DNA of 64,000 bases from an uncultured Rhodospirillales bacterium. Lineage in GTDB: Bacteria; Pseudomonadota; Alphaproteobacteria; ATCC43930; CGMCC-115725. A program made the translations under genes and the position numbers. The notes beneath the pieces were generated by a model, which was given only the letters and a program-made list of their open reading frames with translations, had not been told where the DNA came from and searched no databases. Every line of letters starts with the position of its first letter. Position 1 is the stretch's first letter. Location of the stretch: positions 124,001 through 188,000 of the forward strand of contig CAIJOA010000048.1 in the NCBI GenBank assembly GCA_903822185.1. Reading direction: 5' to 3'. Positions 51,912-61,259 of this stretch are shown piece after piece.

Positions 51912-53045
51912 TTAAAGCCCAGCGCCGACAGCGATGGCTTGAGCCTTCGACGGCGTACGCGTCCGGCGGCGTGGCTTCTGTTGCTGCTTCAGCCGCGCCT
52001 GCAACATTGCCAACACGGCTGCTTCTTCGGGCTCAAGCCCGGCCAGATCGTCGCGCAACGTCGTTTCGACCTCGGCTTGAATGGCCGCAACGAGACTGCC
52101 ATCGAGATAAGAGTTCATCACCTCGGGATGGATATAACATTTGCGGCAGATCGTCGGCGTGTTGCCGAGCCGCGCCGAGACGCGCTCGATCGCCGCGCGC
52201 AGATTGCGTTTTGCCTGCGCCGCGCTGTCGAACGTCTCGACTTCCTTCAGCGCCAGCGCCGCCAGCAACGTGCCGGCCCAAGTGCGAAAATCCTTGGCGG
52301 TGATTTCCTCGGCGGTGATTTCTTTCAGATAGGCGTTCACATCGTTCGAGGTGACGTCCTGATATGTGCCATCCTCGTCGATATATTGCAGCAATTCCTG
52401 GCCCGGCAATTCCTGGCACGCCTTGATGATCTTGGCGACACGCCGGTCCTTCACCTTAAGCGACCATTGCTTGCCGCTTTTACCGGTAAAGCGGAACCGG
52501 ACTTCCGAGCCCTCGACCTCGACATGACGGTTCTGCAGCGTCGTCAGGCCGTAGCTTTTATTCTCTTTGGCGTAATCGTCGTTGCCGACGCGGATCAGCG
52601 TCGTCTCTAACAGATGCACCACCGTTGCCAGCACCTTGGCGCGCGGCAGACCCCGCAGCGCCATATCGGCGCGTACTTTGGCCCGAATGATCGGCAGCAC
52701 ATGAGCGAAGGCGATCACATGATCGTATTTGGTGCTTTCGCGGATTTCGCGAAAGCGCGGGTGATAGCGATATTGCTTGCGGCCTTTGGCATCGCGGCCC
52801 GTCGCCTGGATATGGCCGTCCGCCCGCGCGCAAATCCACACATCGGCCCAAGCGGGCGGAATGACCAACGAACGAATGCGTTTCAGCACATCCTTGTCGG
52901 CCAGCTTCGTCCCGTCGGGCTTGCGATAGGTGAAGCCGGTGCCGGATTTCCGCCGGCTGATACCGGGTCGATCATCCGTGACGTAACGGAGCCCGACCGA
53001 ATCGGCCGCATCCCGGGGATCGACGATGGTTTGAATATCTTCCAC
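51912..53045 (-). CDS. DNA topoisomerase IB
   Basis: A 377-residue poxvirus-type topoisomerase IB, which relaxes supercoils through a transient 3'-phosphotyrosyl bond. N-terminal domain about 1-100, catalytic domain with VGNDDYAKENKSYGLTTL, FRFTGKSGKQW and KDFRTWAGTLLAA; the catalytic tyrosine is Tyr304 in RKCYIHPEV. A lysine/arginine-rich tail (about 350-377) follows. Found in a minority of bacteria. Its role beside gyrase is unclear; the gene has no operon partner. Confidence 0.93.
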   Translation of the reverse strand: MEDIQTIVDPRDAADSVGLRYVTDDRPGISRRKSGTGFTYRKPDGTKLADKDVLKRIRSLVIPPAWADVWICARADGHIQATGRDAKGRKQYRYHPRFREIRESTKYDHVIAFAHVLPIIRAKVRADMALRGLPRAKVLATVVHLLETTLIRVGNDDYAKENKSYGLTTLQNRHVEVEGSEVRFRFTGKSGKQWSLKVKDRRVAKIIKACQELPGQELLQYIDEDGTYQDVTSNDVNAYLKEITAEEITAKDFRTWAGTLLAALALKEVETFDSAAQAKRNLRAAIERVSARLGNTPTICRKCYIHPEVMNSYLDGSLVAAIQAEVETTLRDDLAGLEPEEAAVLAMLQARLKQQQKPRRRTRTPSKAQAIAVGAGL

Positions 53046-53230
53046 GCGCGAATAACAGCCATGGCGTCACGCTCGTTCCATCACGCCAACGCGGCAGATT
53101 TTACCGGCAGCGGCAGAAACGACCGGCAAGCTTTGCCGGTGTCCGCCGCAAAGCCTGCAAATCCGCGCCGCATTGCTGGCACGGCGCTTGCGATAGGCAA
53201 AGGTGGAAACTTGGGCGAATGAGGTCGAGC

Positions 53231-53464
53231 ATGTCAGCCGGTGGCATTACGAGTATGGCGAGCACGCTGTTGCAGCCGACGCAGCAGGCGACATCGCCCA
53301 TGACGCACAAGCACCATCATAAAGGTGCCGCAGCCCAGACCGATCCTTTCGCGGCGCTGCTCGGCAAGACTGCCAGTACGGGCACCAACACCACCGGCCA
53401 AAGCAGCACCGCGTCGCAGACGCAGAGCAGCGGCGCGGCCAGCATGTTCGATCTGTTGGTATGA
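53231..53464 (+). CDS. small Ser/Thr/Gln-rich hypothetical protein
   Basis: A 77-residue protein not recognised: MSAGGITSMASTLLQ, a short His cluster (THKHHHKG), then a low-complexity TGTNTTGQSSTASQTQSSG stretch and MFDLLV at the end. GAGG six bases before ATG 53231 supports this start over ATG 53219. Its stop overlaps the next gene by four bases (ATGA), which argues that it is expressed. Confidence 0.6.
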   Translation: MSAGGITSMASTLLQPTQQATSPMTHKHHHKGAAAQTDPFAALLGKTASTGTNTTGQSSTASQTQSSGAASMFDLLV

Positions 53465-54039
53465 CCTTCAAGCCGCTGATCGCCGGCATTTTTCTGACGA
53501 CAGCATCGTTGCTACCGGCGGCGCATGCGGAGTTTTATAAACTCGACGGCCGTTATCAATGTATCGGCAAGGCAAATACGGTTTGCGGCGACGCCGCGCG
53601 ATCCTATCGGCCCGCGCCCGAAATCACGGCGCCAGTCGTGGCGACACTGGAAGATATCCGTCCGGGCGCACCGCCCGTTACCATTCCACTGACCGCAACG
53701 CCGCGACCGGCGCGCAATCCCTTCTATGACCTGGCGCAACGCATGCGTGCCGGTCGTCCCTTGCCCGGCGATATCGAGACGCTGCGTGTTGCGGTCAAAG
53801 CCAATGATGCCTCCGCCGCGGAGCTGCTTGCCTGGTGCGACCTGACCGGGACCGGCACGGCGCGCAATCCGATCGAGGCTTATATTTTATACGGTGTCGC
53901 GGCGCTGAACGGCGTGCCGCGCGCCTCACACAATCAATCGATCATCTATGATACGGTGCTCAATCCAGAGCAGCGGCAGCAATTGCTGAATATCCGCAAC
54001 AGCGATCCGGCGATGGTTCGGATTTTCGACGGCCGTTAG
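53461..54039 (+). CDS. exported hypothetical protein with one Sel1-like unit
   Basis: A 192-residue protein with a signal peptide (about 1-23, PAAHA). The C-terminal half has NDASAAELLAWCDLTGTGTARNPIEAYILYG, which resembles a Sel1/TPR-like helical unit; a linker rich in Pro and Thr precedes it. Two cysteines near the mature N-terminus (QCIGKANTVCGD) might form a disulfide. Probably periplasmic. It overlaps the preceding small gene by four bases and converges on the next gene, with no bases between. Confidence 0.72.
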   Translation: MTFKPLIAGIFLTTASLLPAAHAEFYKLDGRYQCIGKANTVCGDAARSYRPAPEITAPVVATLEDIRPGAPPVTIPLTATPRPARNPFYDLAQRMRAGRPLPGDIETLRVAVKANDASAAELLAWCDLTGTGTARNPIEAYILYGVAALNGVPRASHNQSIIYDTVLNPEQRQQLLNIRNSDPAMVRIFDGR

Positions 54040-54615
54040 CTAGTTCCGGCGGCGTCCGGAAAAGACCGCGAAATCGCTTTCATGCGTGGTCATGCCTTTT
54101 TCGATCATCGCCCGCATCAAATTGTCGCCAAGCTTGCCGGCACCCGCCAGCACGTCGGGCGGCGTCCCGAAAATCGACGCCAGCAAACCCGTGCGCAATT
54201 CGGGCTTTGCCGATTCGAAAACTTCGCGGCATTTGACGATCGATAATTGTTCGACGAGCCCGCCGTCGCCCGCGTCGGTCAGGCTGCGCGCTGCGATCGT
54301 GAAGGCGACGAAATCGAGCATGCCGGGACGCAGCCCCTCTATCTTTGCCAACACTTGCTCGGCGGCGGCGCGATCGACCTTCGGTGCCGTGCCGGTATAG
54401 GCCCGCGACGCTTTCAATTTTTCATAGAGAAGTCCGGTGCGATGGCTCGGCTTCGCATTCCATTCCGCCTCGGTCATCAGTGATGCTTCGGCAAATTCGG
54501 TTTCCGCGCCGCTATCGGTCGAGCAATAAACAACCCCGTCATCGACCTCATCGACGACATAGCTGCGGCCATTCTGCGTATAAGCGAGTGCGCCGCGCCG
54601 AAATTTGGATGCCAT
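54040..54615 (-). CDS. hypothetical protein
   Basis: A 191-residue soluble protein with no family I recognise. The N-terminus (FRRGALAYTQNGRSYVVDEVDDGVVYCSTDSGAETEF) looks like a small beta barrel; the rest is helical. ATG 54615 follows AGAGAGG with a 6-base spacer; the frame upstream to 54675 overlaps the ABC exporter gene and is not used. It is 23 bases downstream of that exporter on the same strand and probably co-transcribed with it. Confidence 0.72.
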   Translation of the reverse strand: MASKFRRGALAYTQNGRSYVVDEVDDGVVYCSTDSGAETEFAEASLMTEAEWNAKPSHRTGLLYEKLKASRAYTGTAPKVDRAAAEQVLAKIEGLRPGMLDFVAFTIAARSLTDAGDGGLVEQLSIVKCREVFESAKPELRTGLLASIFGTPPDVLAGAGKLGDNLMRAMIEKGMTTHESDFAVFSGRRRN

Positions 54616-54638
54616 CGAAATCCTCTCTGCGAGCGGTG

Positions 54639-56504
54639 TTACGGTGCCAGCGCCCCGTCCGCTGCGGCATCCCATCTTTGTGACGGCTGGTCGGTGAATT
54701 GCAAGGCCGCGAGGCGCGCATAAAGCCCGCCGGCCTGAATAAGCTCGCGGTGATGCCCTTGAGCAACAACTCGCCCCTCATCCATCACGATAATACGGTC
54801 GGCTTTCAGCACCGTCGCAAGGCGATGGGCGATGATCAGAGTCGTGCGGTTCTTCGATAATTTCTCGAGCGCAACCTGAACCGCGCGTTCCGATTCGGCA
54901 TCGAGGGCCGAAGTTGCCTCATCAAGCAGCAGAATCGGGGGATCGCGCAACACCGCGCGGGCGATGGCGATGCGTTGCCGCTGCCCGCCCGAAAGACGCG
55001 CACCCTTTTCGCCGAGAAACGTGTCGATTCCCTGCGGCAGCCGATCCAGAAATGTTTCCGCACTCGCCGCCCGGGCCGCGGCGCGAACCTCGTCGTCCGA
55101 CGCGCCGAGACGGCCATAGCGAATATTCTCCATCGCGGTGCCGCCGAAAATCACCGGGTCCTGCGGCACCAGACCGATACGGCCGCGCAATTCGGCCGGG
55201 TCCATATCGCGCACATCGACACCATCAACACGCACCGCGCCCGTGCCGACGTCGTAGAAACGCAACAGGAGCTGAAACACCGTCGTTTTGCCGGCGCCCG
55301 ACGGGCCGACCAGCGCAACCGTTTCACCCGGTTTGATCGCGAGCGAAAAATCGTGCAGGGCCGATTGATCGGGACGCGCCGGATAAAAGAATGTCACCGC
55401 GTCGAAATTGATCGCGCCACGCGCAGGCGAGGGCGGCGTCACCGGATTGGCGGGCGCGGCGATGTCGGGTTGGACCGCCAACAGTTCGAACAGCCGCTCG
55501 GTCGCGCCCGCCGCGCGTTGCAGATCGCCCCATACCTCGGACAGCGTGCCGACGGCGAAGGCGACGATGACTGCGTAAAAGACGAAGGCCGAGAGCGCGC
55601 CGCCCGTCATCCGGCCCGCCACCACGTCATAGCCGCCGACCCACAACACCAGGGCAATCGCGCCGAAAGCGAGGAAAATGACCGCACCGTTGAGGAAAGC
55701 GCGGACGCGGATACGCGCGATCGCGACGTCGAACGACGCCGCCACGCGCGCCCGGAAATCGGCCCGGTCGGCGTCTTCGTGGGTGTAGGACTGCACCGTC
55801 TGGATCGCGTTGATCATTTCTTCGGCATAGGCGCCGACATCGGCCACCGTATCCTGCGAGCTGCGCGACAGGCGGCGGACGCGGCGGCCGAAGACAACGA
55901 TCGGCACCACCACCGCCGGCACGATCGCCATCACCACCGCGGTCAACTTCACACTGGTGAAGGTCAGCATCGCCAGCCCGCCGATCAGCATCAGGACATT
56001 GCGCAACGCCACCGAGACGCTGGAGCCAATGACGGTCTGGAGCAGCGTCGTATCGGTGGTCAGACGCGACAGCACTTCGCCGGTCTTGGTCGTCTCGAAA
56101 TAGGCCGGGCTCATCGCGATGATGCGATTGAACACGGCATTGCGCAGATCGGCAACGACCCGTTCACCGATCCAGGACACCAGCGAGAAACGCAGATAAG
56201 TCGAGATCGCGAGGACCACCACGGAGGCCATCAGCACCAGAACGGCCTCGTCCAGCGAGGCGGTGCTGGTCGAAGAAAGGCCGCGATCGACGACCGCGCG
56301 CAGTCCTTGCCCCATCACCAGCACCATCGCCGACGAGACGGCCAGCGCCAGCGTCGCGCCGACGATCTGCCGCCAATAGGGCCGCAAATAAAGCCACAGC
56401 GGCGTCAGGAGTTTCAGCGAGCCGACGCCGGAAGGGGTCGGCCGCGCAGGGACGGCACGACGCGTATCGGGGGGACGGGGGTCGGAAGCCCGGTCAGCCG
56501 GCAT
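54639..56504 (-). CDS. ABC exporter, membrane plus ATPase (MsbA-like)
   Basis: A 621-residue half-size exporter, expected to form a homodimer. Six membrane helices (about 35-320) are followed by an ATPase with Walker A VGPSGAGKTT, signature LSGGQRQRIAIARA, Walker B LLLDEATSALD and H-loop AHRL. The call to MsbA-like lipid flipping is only by general form; drug or peptide export is possible. The first 30 residues are an extra polar Pro/Arg-rich tail. A hypothetical gene follows at 54615. Confidence 0.9.
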   Translation of the reverse strand: MPADRASDPRPPDTRRAVPARPTPSGVGSLKLLTPLWLYLRPYWRQIVGATLALAVSSAMVLVMGQGLRAVVDRGLSSTSTASLDEAVLVLMASVVVLAISTYLRFSLVSWIGERVVADLRNAVFNRIIAMSPAYFETTKTGEVLSRLTTDTTLLQTVIGSSVSVALRNVLMLIGGLAMLTFTSVKLTAVVMAIVPAVVVPIVVFGRRVRRLSRSSQDTVADVGAYAEEMINAIQTVQSYTHEDADRADFRARVAASFDVAIARIRVRAFLNGAVIFLAFGAIALVLWVGGYDVVAGRMTGGALSAFVFYAVIVAFAVGTLSEVWGDLQRAAGATERLFELLAVQPDIAAPANPVTPPSPARGAINFDAVTFFYPARPDQSALHDFSLAIKPGETVALVGPSGAGKTTVFQLLLRFYDVGTGAVRVDGVDVRDMDPAELRGRIGLVPQDPVIFGGTAMENIRYGRLGASDDEVRAAARAASAETFLDRLPQGIDTFLGEKGARLSGGQRQRIAIARAVLRDPPILLLDEATSALDAESERAVQVALEKLSKNRTTLIIAHRLATVLKADRIIVMDEGRVVAQGHHRELIQAGGLYARLAALQFTDQPSQRWDAAADGALAP

Positions 56505-56616
56505 ATCTACGTCCCATCACGATATCGTCCCGCCTCGCCCATTGCCGATTCACAAGATAGGCATTGGCGTGGGTGGCCGCCATGGATGACACGGCGATGG
56601 GGTTAGATTACCGCTG

Positions 56617-57297
56617 CTATTTTTCGAGCGTGGCGCATTCCTGCAGGAATTCGCTTTTCAGCGATTTGTCGGTCTGCAACTCGCCGTAAAGCGCCGTATT
56701 GACCATCCGGCTGTTGTGCGAGGCCCGAACGCCGCGATGGGTCTTACACATATGAACGGCGCTGATGCGGACAGCGAGCCCACGCGGCTGGGTCTTTTCC
56801 AGGAGGAAATCGCCGATCTGCTTCACCAGTTCTTCCTGAATCTGGAAGCGTGCGGCGAAATGCTCGACGATGCGGTCATATTTCGAGAGGCCGATGATCT
56901 TTCCGTCGGGCGCGGGCAAGACGCCGATGAAGGCATGGCCATAGATCGGCATCAGGTGATGGGCGCACAGCGAGCGCACCTCGATCGGGCCGGTCACGAT
57001 CAGTTGGTCGTAGTGCCCGACATTCTCGAACTCGGTGATTTTGGGGGGCGGCGAGTAACGCCCCTGCAGCAATTCCTTCACATACATCTTCGCAACCCGC
57101 GCCGGAGTCTCGCGGGTATTGTGGTCGTTGCGGTGATCAATGCCGAGGATATCGAGCAATTCGCCGATCTTGCGGCTGGCGGCGGCGATCAGCTGTGCCT
57201 CTTCCGCAGCATCGAGCGGTGCCTCGACGGCTTCGTTGGCGCGGCGGGGAAGTCTCAGCGGATGAATGTTCATCGGAACAACCGAAAAGGGGCTCAC
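56617..57297 (-). CDS. folE: GTP cyclohydrolase I
   Basis: A 226-residue enzyme that converts GTP to dihydroneopterin triphosphate, the first step of folate synthesis. Zinc and active-site motifs VRSLCAHHLMPIYGHAFIG and HMCKTHRGVR are intact, as is VKQIGDFLLEKTQPRGLAVRI. Two starts are possible: GTG 57297 and ATG 57273; neither has a convincing ribosome site. It adds to the folate theme of the window but is 20 kb from the gcv operon. Confidence 0.95.
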   Translation of the reverse strand: MSPFSVVPMNIHPLRLPRRANEAVEAPLDAAEEAQLIAAASRKIGELLDILGIDHRNDHNTRETPARVAKMYVKELLQGRYSPPPKITEFENVGHYDQLIVTGPIEVRSLCAHHLMPIYGHAFIGVLPAPDGKIIGLSKYDRIVEHFAARFQIQEELVKQIGDFLLEKTQPRGLAVRISAVHMCKTHRGVRASHNSRMVNTALYGELQTDKSLKSEFLQECATLEK

Positions 57298-57342
57298 CCG
57301 CTTTTTACGCCGCGTCCGCGCGGGTGGATCACCGAAACCGAA

Positions 57343-57819
57343 TCAGGGAATTCCGAACCACCCGCCCGTATCGCCGCCGGCCCAACAGGCATCATCGTGG
57401 CAAACCTTCAATGCACGGCCGCATATCTGTTTGAATTTCGGCAAGGCGCTGATGTCCTTACCGCGATAACCGCGCGGCTGGAAAATCCGGCCGTCGTAAG
57501 CCCCGCGCAGCCGAACCTGCCCAACGACATAAATATCCCCGCCGACCGGATAAGCGCTGCCCGCTTCGCGATGCGAATAGCAGGCGACATAGCCGCCATC
57601 TTGACCGCGATAAAGATTGCGCGTCGGCAACCGCACAGCACGCGCACCCGGCATGGGATGGTTCACGACGGCGTCGCCGCTGCGATAGACGGTGAAGTTC
57701 GGTGGCAACAGATGATCGCTGCGACCGTCGTCGGCCATCGCGGCACCGGATGAAACAGCGCAGGCCATCATAAAACCAACGATGAATTTTTTCAGCCTTG
57801 TCATCTTTGTATGTTTCAT
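57343..57819 (-). CDS. small exported hypothetical protein
   Basis: A 158-residue protein with a signal peptide (about 1-29, GAAMA). The mature part has HLLPPNFTVYRSGDAVVNHPMPGARAVRLP and ends with several cysteines (QICGRALKVCHDDACWAGG). No family is recognised. ATG 57819 has AAGG seven bases before it; the much longer open frame upstream runs antisense to the methyltransferase gene and is not real. Confidence 0.72.
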   Translation of the reverse strand: MKHTKMTRLKKFIVGFMMACAVSSGAAMADDGRSDHLLPPNFTVYRSGDAVVNHPMPGARAVRLPTRNLYRGQDGGYVACYSHREAGSAYPVGGDIYVVGQVRLRGAYDGRIFQPRGYRGKDISALPKFKQICGRALKVCHDDACWAGGDTGGWFGIP

Positions 57820-57915
57820 CGGCATACCTTGTTTCAAACGGCCTGGCTGCGAAATCGGGCAATCGGCTACTATGATCGCCGGCAACACTACCCCATGCGA
57901 AGGGATGAAACGATC

Positions 57916-58776
57916 ATGACCGACAAGCACGCGGAAGCGCCCGAAAACACAGCGGCACGCGTTGCCTTGTGGCGCGCGCTGCATGTCGAAAGCGATGCGG
58001 CTCCGCCTGTGCTGGAAGATACAGTCGGGCTGACGCTGCTGGCGCCGGATCTGGGCTGGCAAAAGCGCGGCGATATGAATCCGGACTTTACACGTCCCTT
58101 CCGCGCCTCGATCGTGGCGCGCGCCCGTTTCATCGAAGACCTGGTGACGGAGCAGGCTGGCCGCGGGCTCGACCAATATGTAATTCTCGGCGCAGGGCTC
58201 GACAGCTTCGCACAGCGGCGGCCCGAGATCGCATCCCGCCTCAAGATTTTCGAGGTCGATCAACCCGGCCCGCAAGCTTGGAAAAAACGCCGCCTCCATG
58301 AAACCGGCTTCGGCATACCCGAGTGGCTGCGTTTCGTGCCGGTCGATTTCGAAGCGCGCGGATCGTGGCAGGACGGACTCGTGGCGGCTGGCTTCGATAC
58401 CGCAAAGCCGGCGATCGTCGTCTCTACTGGTGTCAGCATGTATCTCACCAAGGAAGCGAACGCGGCCACGATGCGCCAAGTCGCGTCGCTCGCCCCCGGA
58501 TCGATCTTCGCGACAAGTTTTCTTCTGCCGTTCGAGATGGCCGATCCCGAGGTCCGCCCCGGTCTTGAGATGTCGGCGAAAGGTGCGCGCGCCAGCGGCA
58601 CGCCGTTCATCAGCTTCTTCATGCCAGCGGACATGATCGCCATGGCGCAAGACGCGGGCTTCAGGGAAGCGCGGCATGTTTCGGCGGCGGACCTGACGCA
58701 ACGTTATTTCACCGACCGGACCGACGGCTTACGGCCGCCGAACAATGCCGAAGAGCTTCTGGTTGCAACCGCCTAG
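57916..58776 (+). CDS. class I SAM-dependent methyltransferase (leucine carboxyl methyltransferase-like)
   Basis: A 286-residue protein of the PPM1/LCM branch (TIGR00027-like). SAM motif I is VILGAGLDSFAQR, followed by IFEVDQPGPQAWKKR, VPVDFEARGSW and VVSTGVSMYLT. These enzymes methylate small acids or polyketide parts; many are uncharacterised. ATG 57916 is preferred to upstream in-frame ATGs because homology starts there. It is divergent from the small exported protein gene and converges with an MFS gene whose stop overlaps it by four bases. Confidence 0.88.
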   Translation: MTDKHAEAPENTAARVALWRALHVESDAAPPVLEDTVGLTLLAPDLGWQKRGDMNPDFTRPFRASIVARARFIEDLVTEQAGRGLDQYVILGAGLDSFAQRRPEIASRLKIFEVDQPGPQAWKKRRLHETGFGIPEWLRFVPVDFEARGSWQDGLVAAGFDTAKPAIVVSTGVSMYLTKEANAATMRQVASLAPGSIFATSFLLPFEMADPEVRPGLEMSAKGARASGTPFISFFMPADMIAMAQDAGFREARHVSAADLTQRYFTDRTDGLRPPNNAEELLVATA

Positions 58777-60176
58777 TGCGCGATGTCTTCGAGCGCGCGG
58801 CCGCGCGTTTTCGGGCCCATCAAGCCGATCACACCGACAACCATCGCCATCGCAAAGGCGATGAACAGAAACACGGTTTCGACCCCGCCGACATGGAGAA
58901 GGTAGCTAATCAGCAGCCCGGCGAAGGCCGCCGATAGGCGGCTCCAGGAATAGACGAAGCCGACGGCGCGCGCGCGGACGCGCGTCGGAAACACCTCGGC
59001 CTGATAATTGTGATAGGCGAAGGACATCCAGTTGTTAGCCAGCGTGATCAGCACGCCCAGCGTGATCAACGCCAGCGCATCCGTCTGGCGGGCGAAGGTC
59101 ATGCCGAAGACGGCGATGAGAATCGCGGCGACGACGATCTGCCATTTGCGCTCGATCCGATCGGCGATCAGCACGCCGAGCAGCGGGCCGATGGGATTGG
59201 CGATGGCGATGATGAAGGAATATTCGAGCCCACGCGTGACGTTGATGCCTTGGGCGATCAGCAGCGTCGGCACCCAGGCGGCAAAACCGTAAAAGCCGAT
59301 CGTCTGGAAGAAATTGAACATCGACAGCATGATCGTGCGCTTGCGGTAAAGCGGGCTCCATATATCGCGCAGCGTGCCGGAACCTTCGATCTCCGTCGCA
59401 GCGGATGAAAGAGGTTCGGGCAAAACCTTTCCCGTCTCGCGCATCACCGCTGCCTCGATCGTCGCCGTAATCTGCTCTGCCTCCGCCTCGCGGCCATGAT
59501 TCGCCAGCCAGCGCGGACTCTCGGGCACACCCAGCCGGATGAAGAAGACGAACAGCGCTCCCGACGAACCGATCAGCACCACCCAGCGCCAGCCATCGAG
59601 CCCGAGCGGCGCCAACGGCACCAGAATCCAGGCAAGAAACGCGACCAGCGGCACGACCAGGAAAGCAACGAACTGGCTGACCGCGAAAGCACGCCCGCGT
59701 TCGCTGCGCGGGATCATTTCGGAAATATAAGTGTCGATCGTCACCAGCTCGACGCCGATGCCGATCCCGGCGAGGAAGCGCCAGATGTCGATCCAGAAGC
59801 CGGACGGCATGAAAGCCATGATGGCCGTCGTGACGGAATACCACAGCAGCGAGGTGACAAAGATCGACCGCCGCCCCAAGCGATCGGCAACCGACCCCAA
59901 TAACATCGCGCCAACAAACAAACCGGCGAAGGTCGCGAACACAAAAGTGCCCAACCCCTGAACCCCAAGCGGTCCGAGCACGTCGAAAACGCCCAACGAT
60001 TCCGGCGTAAACATCCCCGCCTTGACCATGCCCGGCCCGACATAGCCGGTGACGAACAGATCGTAGAATTCGAACATGCCGCCAAGCGACAGCAGCAACA
60101 CCGTCCGCCACACATGACGTGACGGCGGCAAACGATCGAGCCGCGCCGCGATCTCGGCCGCTTTATTTGGGGTCAT
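58773..60176 (-). CDS. MFS transporter
   Basis: A 467-residue inner-membrane carrier with about 12 helices: GGMFEFYDLFVTGY in helix 1, GSVADRLGRRS in the 2-3 loop and GVPESPRWLANHGRE after helix 6. It belongs to the sugar/organic-acid porter side of MFS. A proton-linked uptake of an organic acid for the decarboxylase-like gene beside it (60267) is plausible but not shown. Confidence 0.88.
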   Translation of the reverse strand: MTPNKAAEIAARLDRLPPSRHVWRTVLLLSLGGMFEFYDLFVTGYVGPGMVKAGMFTPESLGVFDVLGPLGVQGLGTFVFATFAGLFVGAMLLGSVADRLGRRSIFVTSLLWYSVTTAIMAFMPSGFWIDIWRFLAGIGIGVELVTIDTYISEMIPRSERGRAFAVSQFVAFLVVPLVAFLAWILVPLAPLGLDGWRWVVLIGSSGALFVFFIRLGVPESPRWLANHGREAEAEQITATIEAAVMRETGKVLPEPLSSAATEIEGSGTLRDIWSPLYRKRTIMLSMFNFFQTIGFYGFAAWVPTLLIAQGINVTRGLEYSFIIAIANPIGPLLGVLIADRIERKWQIVVAAILIAVFGMTFARQTDALALITLGVLITLANNWMSFAYHNYQAEVFPTRVRARAVGFVYSWSRLSAAFAGLLISYLLHVGGVETVFLFIAFAMAMVVGVIGLMGPKTRGRALEDIAH

Positions 60177-60266
60177 ACGATGTTCCTATCGAAAGGTCCT
60201 TCATAGCGCATCTTCAAGGTGCCAAGAGCACCGCCGACGCCTACCGTTCTTTCATCATGGCAGATA

Positions 60267-61259
60267 TTAGGAACCGAGGCAGTTCGGGTCGAATATTTCG
60301 TCTATGCCGACGATGCGCGACGTCAGCCCCTGATCGTGTGAATAGCGCGCAGCCATCTCCAATGTCTTCCGATTGGCCTCGATGCCATAGGAAACCAGCG
60401 GCGTGGAAAGTGGCTTACGATATTCGGGCGGCAGCAATCCCGTTTCGAGGTGATAGGCGATATGCTCCATTCGGGCACGATCGGCTGCCGCATTGGCCTC
60501 GTTGAAGACTTCCAACAGCCGCGCGATTGCCCATGGATGACGCTCGGCCACATTTCGTTTGATGACAACGCCGTGATTGATCGGATAGATGCCCGTCTTG
60601 CGGTAATAGCGAATGCCTTCCGCTACGGAATCCGGAAACAACGGCTTGATCTCGGGATGGTCCTCGAGATTCGCGATGCTTCGGTTGATGCTGTTGCGAT
60701 TGGGAAAATAGAACAGGCACGCGTCCAGAGTGCCAGCGATCATCATATCGCCGATATTGGTTTCTTTTGGAATCTGGTGAATGACAACGTCCGGCGGCGA
60801 CGTGAAGCCGATGGCGCCGCCATGGCTGTGTTCCGGCATGCGTTCCATCCAGAATTCCATGTCCGCCGGCGAAACGCCGAACTCGCTGTGCAGGGCGCCG
60901 CGAATCCAAAGCGCCGCCGTCTGCTGAAATTCGCGTACCCCGACCCGCTTTCCCTTCAGGTCGGCAGGTGTTTCGATTTTTGCATCGCGGCGTACCATGA
61001 TGTGCGTATGGAAAAAACGCCGCGTCGTGAAGATGGGCAGGCCGATGAAACGGTCGTCGCCCCGCGCGATCATCATCATCAACGTGGACATCGACATTTC
61101 CGAGACGTCGAACTCGTCATCGCGCAACTGTCGCCCGAAAATTTCCCCCGGATCGCCGGTCGCGACCGTGACGTCGATATCCTTGGCCGTGACTTTGCCT
61201 TCGATGATCGGACGGGTGCGGGGATTGTCGATGAGGCCGAGACGGAGGGCGAGCGTCAT
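60267..61259 (-). CDS. 4,5-dihydroxyphthalate decarboxylase-like protein of the binding-protein fold
   Basis: A 330-residue protein of the family that includes phthalate-pathway decarboxylase Pht5. It keeps the type II solute-binding fold but has no signal peptide (starts MTLALRLGLIDNPRTRPIIEGKV), so it should be cytosolic. Landmarks are EMSMSTLMMMIARGDDRFIGLPIFTTRRFFHT, LKGKRVGVREFQQTAALWIRG and YPINHGVVIKR. Many members may be ligand binders instead. Its start overlaps the end of the upstream NMT1-type gene by four bases. Confidence 0.83.
   Translation of the reverse strand: MTLALRLGLIDNPRTRPIIEGKVTAKDIDVTVATGDPGEIFGRQLRDDEFDVSEMSMSTLMMMIARGDDRFIGLPIFTTRRFFHTHIMVRRDAKIETPADLKGKRVGVREFQQTAALWIRGALHSEFGVSPADMEFWMERMPEHSHGGAIGFTSPPDVVIHQIPKETNIGDMMIAGTLDACLFYFPNRNSINRSIANLEDHPEIKPLFPDSVAEGIRYYRKTGIYPINHGVVIKRNVAERHPWAIARLLEVFNEANAAADRARMEHIAYHLETGLLPPEYRKPLSTPLVSYGIEANRKTLEMAARYSHDQGLTSRIVGIDEIFDPNCLGS

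Noticed and set aside
57820-58701. Long N-terminal part of the minus-strand frame ending at 57343
   Set aside because: It is antisense to the methyltransferase; the real gene starts at a signal peptide at 57819.
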